Part shown: positions 24,374 through 30,272 of the stretch, one piece after another
How the letters are laid out: every line of letters begins with the position of its first letter
How positions within the stretch are numbered: the stretch's first letter is position 1
Source of the DNA: Bacteroidetes bacterium UBA2234
GTDB taxonomy: Bacteria > Bacteroidota > Bacteroidia > NS11-12g > UBA955
Reading direction: 5' to 3'
Assembly: GCA_002347985.1 (NCBI GenBank)
Contig: DDYM01000073.1
Span: 1 to 30,272, forward strand
DNA: 30,272 nucleotides
Translations under genes and position numbers: made by a program
The notes under the pieces: generated by a model
The model's input: only the letters and a program-made list of their open reading frames with translations
Database searches by the model: none
Told to the model about the DNA's origin: nothing

Positions 24374-26161
24374 TTACACGCCTTCTGTTTGGTTTTCAGC
24401 ACTTTGACTATCATTCAAATTTTTGTAGTATTCACAATTATCTAGCAATTCTTCGTGTGTGCCGATGTGCGTAAGCTTGCCTTCATCCAAGACCAAGATG
24501 CGATTGGCCATTTTCAACGGAGCAATTCGATGCGAAATCACCACTGCTGTACTTTGTTTTAACCAAGCTTGCAACTGATCAATAATATTTCGTTCAGTAT
24601 CAGAGTCAACGGCGCTCAAACAATCATCGAGTATGTAAAACTGCGCCTTTTTGATCAACGCCCTCGCCAAACTCACTCTCTGTTTTTGTCCTCCAGATAA
24701 GCTCACCCCTCTTTCACCCAAAATTGTATCCAACCCCTGAGGCCATTGAGAAATATCGTTCAATAATCCCGATGCGGCTACCGCCCTTTGCAATTCCTCG
24801 TCGCTGGCTTTTCCATCTTCTAGTCCAAAAGCGATGTTCTCCCTGATTGATTCCGAAAAAAGAAAAACGTCTTGGGGCACATAGGCCAAATTCCTACGGT
24901 AATCCGTTAAATCTATTTCGGCCAGTGGCACACCGTCGAACGAGATCGATTTTGCTTCTGCATTTCCATAATACATAGCCGCCAGCATTTGCGCTAAAGT
25001 GGATTTCCCTGACCCAGTTTTACCGGTTACTCCAATAATTTCTCCCTTTTTGATGGTGAAGTTAACGTCACTGAGCGACATCGCAGTTTTACCTTCATAA
25101 TGAAACGACAAGTTGTTAACTGCGATTTCATTTGACAAAGTGAATGGTTTGCCTGATTCTGTTTGATGAGATTCGGCTTGTAAAAATTCGTTGATTCGCT
25201 TTTGACTCGCCGCCGCTTTTTGCACCAAAGCTGTGGTCCAACCCAAACTAGCTACCGGCCAAATCAACATATTGAGGTAAATGACGAATTCAGCCAAATT
25301 GCCAGGGGTAAATGTCCCTTGCTCCACGGCCTTTCCACCCAAATAAATGACCAATAATGTACTCAAACCCATCAATAAAAGCATCAGGGGGAAAAACATC
25401 GCATTGATTTTGGCTAGGTCCATATTGCGACGTTTATATTCTTCGCCTTCCTCGTGAAATTTCTTACTGAAAGTGGCTTCCATTCCAAATGATTTTATAA
25501 TTCGGATACCGGCAAAGGTTTCTTGGGCACTGGCAGTTAGCAACGACAATTGTTCTTGAATTACCTTGTTGCCACGATTCATTCTCTTGCTCACTTGGTA
25601 AATAGAAACAGAAAGGATTGGCAAGGGTAGCAATACCCATAGTGTTAGACTTGCATTGGCTTGTACCATTTGGTAAATCACCACCACAAAGGTGAATAGC
25701 ATATTGGCAAAGTACATGATGGAAGGCCCGATATACATTCTCACATTGGAGACATCTTCGCTCATCCGCGACAACAAATCGCCTGTCATGTGTTTGCGAT
25801 AAAATGCTTCGCCCAGTTGCTGGTACTTATCGTAGAGAACGTTTTTTAAATCGTATTCAACCTTTCGAGAAACAACGATCAAGGTTTGACGCATATAATA
25901 CATAAACACACCCCGGATTACCGAAACCAAAAGTATGGCTACCCCAAAAATCAAGGCTGTTTTAAATATCAAGCCCATCACCAATGAATCGCCAGCGCCA
26001 CTGATCCAAACGGATTGTTTTAAGGCCTCATCCAAACCCACCCTTACCAAAACGGGGACGGATGCAGAAAAGATATTGGTGAGCAAAACAAACAAAATGC
26101 CCAAACTCATTGGGATTGCGTATTTTTTCAAATACTGATTTAAAAAATAGAGTTCGCGCAT
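24374..26161 (-). CDS. ABC exporter half-transporter with Asp at the catalytic-Glu position
   Basis: 595 residues: an N-terminal six-helix membrane domain (about residues 10-320) and a C-terminal ATPase. Walker A is GKTGSGKST (residues 380-388), the Q-loop is AYVPQDVFLFSESIRENIAFG, the signature is LSGGQ (488-492), Walker B is FYILDDCLSAVD with Asp513 where most exporters have the catalytic Glu, and the H-loop is VISHRIAP. This is the pattern of the degenerate-site half of heterodimeric exporters such as MdlA. No partner half lies beside it. A TTG seven codons upstream would add residues containing a TACCTTTG promoter element, so the ATG at 26161, giving MRELYFL, is preferred. Export substrate unknown. 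Confidence 0.9.
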   Translation of the reverse strand: MRELYFLNQYLKKYAIPMSLGILFVLLTNIFSASVPVLVRVGLDEALKQSVWISGAGDSLVMGLIFKTALIFGVAILLVSVIRGVFMYYMRQTLIVVSRKVEYDLKNVLYDKYQQLGEAFYRKHMTGDLLSRMSEDVSNVRMYIGPSIMYFANMLFTFVVVIYQMVQANASLTLWVLLPLPILSVSIYQVSKRMNRGNKVIQEQLSLLTASAQETFAGIRIIKSFGMEATFSKKFHEEGEEYKRRNMDLAKINAMFFPLMLLLMGLSTLLVIYLGGKAVEQGTFTPGNLAEFVIYLNMLIWPVASLGWTTALVQKAAASQKRINEFLQAESHQTESGKPFTLSNEIAVNNLSFHYEGKTAMSLSDVNFTIKKGEIIGVTGKTGSGKSTLAQMLAAMYYGNAEAKSISFDGVPLAEIDLTDYRRNLAYVPQDVFLFSESIRENIAFGLEDGKASDEELQRAVAASGLLNDISQWPQGLDTILGERGVSLSGGQKQRVSLARALIKKAQFYILDDCLSAVDSDTERNIIDQLQAWLKQSTAVVISHRIAPLKMANRILVLDEGKLTHIGTHEELLDNCEYYKNLNDSQSAENQTEGV

Positions 26162-26171
26162 AAATTGACCA

Positions 26172-26179
26172 CAAAGGTA
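26172..26179 (-). promoter_or_regulatory. -7 promoter element TACCTTTG
   Basis: Perfect TAnnTTTG on the minus strand, 10 nt ahead of the preferred ATG of the ABC exporter and inside the longer TTG-initiated frame; it supports the shorter start. Confidence 0.55.
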
Positions 26180-26307
26180 CAATCAGAAGGGCAGGTGAAG
26201 TTGTATTTTACTCGCGAATTTTGGTTCTTTAGGAATTATTTCTTTGTGTAAAGCGATAATATTCGAAACTTTTTCAAACTGATATCCACATTTTTAATAT
26301 TGTTTCT

Positions 26308-26315
26308 TATCTTTG
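26308..26315 (+). promoter_or_regulatory. -7 promoter element TATCTTTG for rpsO
   Basis: Perfect TAnnTTTG on the plus strand, 19 nt ahead of the rpsO ATG. The leader is too short for the extended pseudoknot by which E. coli S15 represses itself. Confidence 0.6.
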
Positions 26316-26334
26316 CGTCCCATTTGAGAAAGCC

Positions 26335-26604
26335 ATGCATTTAACTGCTGATAGAAAGAAAGAAATTTTTACCGCCTTCGGAGGCTCTGAAACCAACACT
26401 GGTAGCACCGAAGCGCAAATTGCAATGTTCACTGAAAGAATCAATTTTATCAGTGCGCACTTGAAGGAATTCCGCAAAGATAAAAGCGCGGAATTGTCGT
26501 TGATCAAGTTGGTTGGTAAGCGTAGAAGCTTATTGAACTATTTGATGAAGAAAGACATCTTCAAATACAGAGCGTTGATTAAAGAATTGGGCTTGCGTAA
26601 GTAA
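26335..26604 (+). CDS. rpsO: 30S ribosomal protein S15
   Basis: 89 residues, the universal length. S15 binds 16S rRNA helices 20-22 early in small-subunit assembly. The sequence carries the family hallmarks: GGSETNTGSTEAQIAMFTERINFISAHLKE, LIKLVGKRRSLLNYLMKKD and the ending ELGLRK. It is immediately upstream of pnp, as in E. coli and many other bacteria. A hairpin lies between the two genes. Confidence 0.97.
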   Translation: MHLTADRKKEIFTAFGGSETNTGSTEAQIAMFTERINFISAHLKEFRKDKSAELSLIKLVGKRRSLLNYLMKKDIFKYRALIKELGLRK

Positions 26605-26635
26605 GTTCTATCTTTTACACCTTTTACGATTAAAG

Positions 26636-26671
26636 AAAAGCCCCGTTCGCAATGCGAAGCGGGGCTTTTTG
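26636..26671 (+). terminator. Hairpin terminator between rpsO and pnp
   Basis: A two-part stem: AAAAGCCCCG pairs with CGGGGCTTTT, and inside it TTCGC pairs with GCGAA around AAT, leaving one unpaired G. A T tract (26666-26670) follows. It lies 32 nt after the rpsO stop and 20 nt before pnp, so it should limit read-through or mark a processing site ahead of pnp. Confidence 0.82.
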
Positions 26672-26690
26672 TTTCAGAAATTATAAAATA

Positions 26691-28913
26691 ATGTTTAAAA
26701 TACACAAAAAACAATTCGACACAGGTGATGGTAAAATCATCGAGATCGAAACCGGAAAATTGGCTCGTCAAGCCCACGGTAGCTGCGTAGTTAAAGTTGG
26801 AAAAACGATGATTTTGGCTTCAGTAGTTTCAAACTACGATGCAAAAGAAGGTGTTGATTTTCTTCCATTGAGCGTTGACTATCAAGAAAAATTTGCTGCA
26901 GTAGGACGTATCCCAGGTAGCTTCTTACGACGTGAAGCGCGTTTGTCTGACTATGAAATCTTGATTTCTCGTTTGGTAGACCGTTGCTTACGCCCATTGT
27001 TCCCAGAAGATTATCATGCAGATACTCAAGTGATGTTGACCTTGATTTCTTCAGACGAGAACATCCTCCCAGATAGTTATGTTGGATTGGCTGCTTCGGC
27101 TGCTTTGATGTTAACAGATATTCCTTTCTTGGGTCCCATTTCTGAAGTTCGTGTGGGTAGAATCGATGGCAAGTTCATCGTAAACCCAACTAGAGAGGAA
27201 TTGGCATTGTCTGATATCGACATGTTGGTTGGTGGAACTGCCAATGACTTAAACATGGTTGAAGGTGAATTGAAAGAATTGTCAGAAGAAGAGTTCTTAG
27301 AAGCATTGAAATTTGGTCATGAAGCTGTGAAATTGCAGTGTGCTGCCCAAATGGAATTGTTGGCTGAAATGGGTGGTCGCAAACCAGTTCGCGAATACAA
27401 CCATGAAGACAACGATGCTGAATTGCGCGAGCGCGTGATTGCAGAAACCTCTGCAGAAATCCGTAAAGTAGCAGAAAGTGGTGCACCAAAAAATGAGCGT
27501 ACTGCTGCATTTAAGGCTATCATTTCTGAATATTGCAAGCAATTCGCAGGTCATGAGCAGGAGTCTAGAATGGTTCGTTTGGCCAAGAAATACTTCCATG
27601 AAGCGGAATACAATCAAATGCGTGAAATGATCTTGGACAGCGGTCGTCGTTTGGATGGTCGTTCTACAACCCAAGTTCGTCCTATCTATACTGAAGTAGA
27701 TTATTTGCCAGCGGCACACGGTTCTGCTGTGTTTACACGTGGTGAAACTCAATCATTGACTACAGTTACTTTGGGTGGTAAAATGGATGAGCAATTGTTG
27801 GATGCTCCAATGTTGCACGGACATAGCCGCTTGATGTTGCACTACAACTTCCCTGGTTTTTCTACAGGTGAAGTAAGACCTAACCGCGGTCCTGGTCGTC
27901 GTGAAATCGGCCACGGAAATTTGGCGTTGCGTGGTTTGAAGGCCATGTTGCCTATTGATGTTCCTTATGTAATTCGTATTGTAAGTGATATTTTAGAGTC
28001 TAACGGATCTTCGTCTATGGCAACGGTTTGCGCCGGTTCTATGGCGTTGATGGATTCAGGTATTCCTATGCAGAAGCCAGTTGGTGGTATTGCGATGGGC
28101 TTGATTACGGATGAATCTGGACGTTACACGGTGTTAACCGACATCTTGGGTGATGAAGATCACTTGGGTGATATGGATTTCAAAGTGGTTGGAACTACTG
28201 AAGGTATCACAGCTTGTCAGATGGACATCAAAATCAACGGTTTGAAGTGGGAAATGGTTGCTCAGGCTTTGAAACAAGCCAAAGAGGGTCGTTTGCATAT
28301 TTTGGGTGAAATGGCGAAAACCATCACTGCGGGTAAACCAGAATTGAAGCCACACACTCCACGTGTTGAAATGATTGTGATTGATAAAGAATTCATCGGT
28401 GCGGTTATCGGACCAGGAGGAAAAATCATTCAGGATATTCAGGCACGCACTGGAACCACCATCTCTATCGAAGAGCGTGATGGCAAAGGTTATGTTGAGA
28501 TTTTGAGTAATGATGGTGATAGCATGGCAGCAGCAGTTGCTATTGTTAATGGCATCGTTGCAATTCCTGAAGTAGGTGGAACATACACTGGAAAAGTTAA
28601 AACCATCACTGAATTTGGTGCATTTGTTGAATTCATGCCTGGTAAAGACGGATTGTTGCACATCAGCGAAATCTCTTACGACCGCGTTTCAACTATGGAA
28701 GGTGTGTTTACTGAAGGACAAGAAGTAACTGTCCAATTGGTAGAAGTGGATCAGCGTTCAGGCAAGTTCCGTTTGAGTATGAAATCATTGACACCAAAGC
28801 CAGAAGGATATGTTGAGCGCGAGCGTGCTCCACGTCCTGAAGGTGGAAGAGGTGGTCGTGATGGTGGCCGCGGTGGCCGCGACGGAGGTCGTGACAACCG
28901 CAACCGTCGTTAA
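26691..28913 (+). CDS. pnp: Polyribonucleotide nucleotidyltransferase (PNPase)
   Basis: 740 residues from the ATG at 26691. It phosphorolytically degrades RNA 3' to 5' as a trimer and takes part in mRNA turnover. Domains in order: first RNase PH-like core (about 10-230; PGSFLRREARLSDYEILISR), an all-alpha linker, second core (about 320-540; GRRLDGRSTTQVRPIY, FTRGETQSLTTVTLGG, NFPGFSTGEVRPNRGPGRREIGHG), KH domain (AVIGPGGKIIQDIQARTGTTISIEE, about 565-585), S1 domain (YTGKVKTITEFGAFVEFMPGKDGLLHISEI, about 630-700), and a C-terminal RGG-rich tail. An in-frame ATG at 26652 is rejected because it lies inside the terminator hairpin. No clear TAnnTTTG precedes it, so pnp may depend partly on read-through from rpsO. 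Confidence 0.97.
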   Translation: MFKIHKKQFDTGDGKIIEIETGKLARQAHGSCVVKVGKTMILASVVSNYDAKEGVDFLPLSVDYQEKFAAVGRIPGSFLRREARLSDYEILISRLVDRCLRPLFPEDYHADTQVMLTLISSDENILPDSYVGLAASAALMLTDIPFLGPISEVRVGRIDGKFIVNPTREELALSDIDMLVGGTANDLNMVEGELKELSEEEFLEALKFGHEAVKLQCAAQMELLAEMGGRKPVREYNHEDNDAELRERVIAETSAEIRKVAESGAPKNERTAAFKAIISEYCKQFAGHEQESRMVRLAKKYFHEAEYNQMREMILDSGRRLDGRSTTQVRPIYTEVDYLPAAHGSAVFTRGETQSLTTVTLGGKMDEQLLDAPMLHGHSRLMLHYNFPGFSTGEVRPNRGPGRREIGHGNLALRGLKAMLPIDVPYVIRIVSDILESNGSSSMATVCAGSMALMDSGIPMQKPVGGIAMGLITDESGRYTVLTDILGDEDHLGDMDFKVVGTTEGITACQMDIKINGLKWEMVAQALKQAKEGRLHILGEMAKTITAGKPELKPHTPRVEMIVIDKEFIGAVIGPGGKIIQDIQARTGTTISIEERDGKGYVEILSNDGDSMAAAVAIVNGIVAIPEVGGTYTGKVKTITEFGAFVEFMPGKDGLLHISEISYDRVSTMEGVFTEGQEVTVQLVEVDQRSGKFRLSMKSLTPKPEGYVERERAPRPEGGRGGRDGGRGGRDGGRDNRNRR

Positions 28914-28948
28914 TTCAAACACGAGAGTTTTATAACTGCAATTATTTT

Positions 28949-28977
28949 AAAAAAGGGAGGCAAAGCCTCCCTTTTTT
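28949..28977. terminator. Bidirectional terminator after pnp
   Basis: A 13-bp perfect inverted repeat (AAAAAAGGGAGGC / GCCTCCCTTTTTT) around a 3-nt AAA loop, with A and T tracts on both sides. It can terminate pnp and the convergent glycosyltransferase gene. Confidence 0.88.
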
Positions 28978-29054
28978 CTTTATATGGACATTCCAATCTC
29001 GTTGATTGGCAATTCAATGAAGGGATTCATCAACCTAAACAAGAAAAATAATGA

Positions 29055-30272
29055 TTAATCTCTGAGCAAATTGAGCATTTTGATTAGAGAAATTCCCCAA
29101 ATCATTATGCATGGGAAAGCCTTAAGTTGAGCGGTTTCTACAATCCAAAATCTTATTTCTTTGGGGTAAATATCCGTTGGTCCCAGTATCGTGAATAAAA
29201 CCATCATCGTAAATGCCAGAAGGAGCGGCCAACTACATTTTAGAAATAAACTTCTAAAATAACTTCCTATGACCCTAAGTAAATTGACTTTATCGGTTTG
29301 ACTCAATTCCTCTGTTTCTTGGGAATCGAGATTTTCGCTAAACCCAACATGGGCATACATCAATAAGGCCCCACCAACAGCAATCACATAGGTTGCTGAT
29401 TCAGCCATGTGGTTAAAGACGACCATCCATAGGAGCCAAGTCGATGCAAAAAGGAACTGCCATCGTTCAAGACTTTTGGGATTCATCTGCTGAAGGGAGC
29501 CGGATCGCCATAGTTTTTGTTTGATGATAAGCACCAACAAAGGGATACATTGCAAACCCAATCCCAGCATCAAAATGAAGTTTTTATTTGGCCTCAGACC
29601 GAACCATTGTTGCAACCAACCCATCACCGAATACTTTACAAAATAACCGTGGTCGTGGGCCAAGAGATTGAACATCGAAGCGTATTGTTGTTGTAAGCCA
29701 TCCCAACCCAAAACGGGCAATGGCAAAAGATACAACACCACAAATATCAATGGAATTCTAACCAAGGACTTTCTAAAAGCACCTGGAAAAACAAGCAACA
29801 TCGCGAAGAATAAAACTCCGAAAAGTTTGATAAATGCCGTAAGCCAAATGAATAGAACTGCTTGGGATATTTTGCCATTTTGCAACGCTACAAAAGCAAA
29901 CAGGAGCAACCCCAGCATCAAACCATTGCTTTGGCTATTTAATGCACTTGTAAAGCCTTCTAAAAGCAACAAAGTTGACAACCCTACCTTGCCCTTGTTA
30001 GATACACCTTGAAGTCGAAAAATGGCAAAAACAGGCAATAGGATGTTGATTGCAGTCCATAAAGTATAGCCCATTGAATCTGGCAACATCGAAAATGGAG
30101 CAAACAATAGGGCAAATGTGGGTGGGTATTTAAAAAGGTCGTATTGCTCTTGCGGGTAATGGATATATAAATCTTGATGTTTTATCAAATGAAAAAAGGA
30201 CTGTTTAAAGATGATGTAGTTGTTGTAGTGACTGTAGAAACCGCCATCGGCAAATAAATCTCCCCAGGGCAT
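29055..30272 (-). CDS. GT87-like (DUF2029) membrane glycosyltransferase, 5' partial
   Basis: 405 residues visible; the frame is open to the window edge. An ATG falls at the very end, but the family has a signal-anchor helix before this point, so the true start is probably outside the window. The sequence opens with the family's first loop: HYNNYIIFKQSFFHLIKHQDLYIHYP, then YDLFKYPPTFALLFAPFSMLP, the counterpart of the corresponding loop in the GT87 gene at 2739-4046 but clearly diverged from it. About nine further hydrophobic segments follow. It would transfer a sugar from a polyprenyl-phosphate donor outside the cytoplasm; the specificity is unknown. Confidence 0.82.
   Translation of the reverse strand: MPWGDLFADGGFYSHYNNYIIFKQSFFHLIKHQDLYIHYPQEQYDLFKYPPTFALLFAPFSMLPDSMGYTLWTAINILLPVFAIFRLQGVSNKGKVGLSTLLLLEGFTSALNSQSNGLMLGLLLFAFVALQNGKISQAVLFIWLTAFIKLFGVLFFAMLLVFPGAFRKSLVRIPLIFVVLYLLPLPVLGWDGLQQQYASMFNLLAHDHGYFVKYSVMGWLQQWFGLRPNKNFILMLGLGLQCIPLLVLIIKQKLWRSGSLQQMNPKSLERWQFLFASTWLLWMVVFNHMAESATYVIAVGGALLMYAHVGFSENLDSQETEELSQTDKVNLLRVIGSYFRSLFLKCSWPLLLAFTMMVLFTILGPTDIYPKEIRFWIVETAQLKAFPCIMIWGISLIKMLNLLRD

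Noticed and set aside
26162..26182. Extended ABC exporter start (TTG at 26182)
   Set aside because: The added codons contain a perfect -7 promoter element, and the ATG at 26161 gives a normal exporter N-terminus.
26652..26690. Extended pnp start (ATG at 26652)
   Set aside because: It lies inside the terminator hairpin, and the family's N-terminus begins at 26691.
27297..28661. Long open frames antisense to pnp
   Set aside because: They lie wholly opposite a highly conserved gene, carry Cys/His/Phe-rich low-complexity sequence with no family cues, and have no start context; they are by-products of pnp codon use.

Overview
The window reads as an ordinary chromosomal segment of a Bacteroidota (Bacteroidetes) bacterium. 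The reasons are: several secreted proteins ending in type IX secretion (T9SS) C-terminal sorting domains with a YPNP/FPNP motif; lipoproteins and families typical of the phylum (DUF4270, DUF4199, DUF3276/PUR-like, Omp28-like); and the phylum's promoter signature TAnnTTTG just ahead of most transcription units. I see no integrase, transposase, phage gene, CRISPR array or recognisable defence system. The order within Bacteroidota cannot be fixed from the sequence alone.

Layout. 1-192 is the 3' end of rfbA (dTDP-glucose pyrophosphorylase). 257-4046 is a minus-strand block: tyrS, a small membrane protein translationally coupled to a T9SS-sorted Ig-like protein, and a GT87-type membrane glycosyltransferase. 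A tRNA-Arg(CCU) on the plus strand (4176-4250) is followed by a bidirectional terminator. 4445-9199 is a minus-strand surface block: a seven-bladed propeller protein with a T9SS tail, an outer-membrane beta-barrel-like protein with a perfect 20-bp terminator hairpin, a lipoprotein and a GT39/PMT-like glycosyltransferase. 9334-11823 (+) holds a large T9SS protein with an Omp28/thioredoxin-like CxxC domain, then dtd, which overlaps convergent panC. Divergent from panC is a plus-strand run: an isolated GT5 (glycogen-synthase-like) N-terminal domain, a DUF4270 lipoprotein and a DAHP synthase.

15838-23933 is a long minus-strand stretch. Read in transcription order it is DUF4199 membrane protein, plsC, gatC, a LolD/MacB-type ATPase and a GH3 enzyme (the last four overlap by 4, 8 and 4 nt), then kbl and two APC-family amino-acid permeases, with separate promoters before kbl and the first permease and a terminator between the permeases. 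DUF3276 and an ABC exporter half-transporter follow at 23955-26161. rpsO and pnp (26335-28913, +) keep the classical ribosomal S15-PNPase pairing with a hairpin between them. The window closes with a 5'-truncated second GT87 glycosyltransferase on the minus strand.

The genes fall into four themes: translation and RNA (tyrS, tRNA-Arg, dtd, gatC, rpsO, pnp), envelope and surface (T9SS proteins, membrane glycosyltransferases, plsC, ABC ATPases, rfbA), amino-acid and cofactor metabolism (aroF, kbl, permeases, panC), and phylum-specific proteins of unknown role. The observations most worth checking are a DAHP synthase with glutamine in place of the metal-binding histidine, a catalytically altered stand-alone GT5 domain next to a DUF4270 lipoprotein, an ABC exporter with Asp in place of the catalytic Glu and no partner alongside, the tight plsC-gatC-ATPase-GH3 operon, and a set of very short or absent mRNA leaders implied by the promoter positions.
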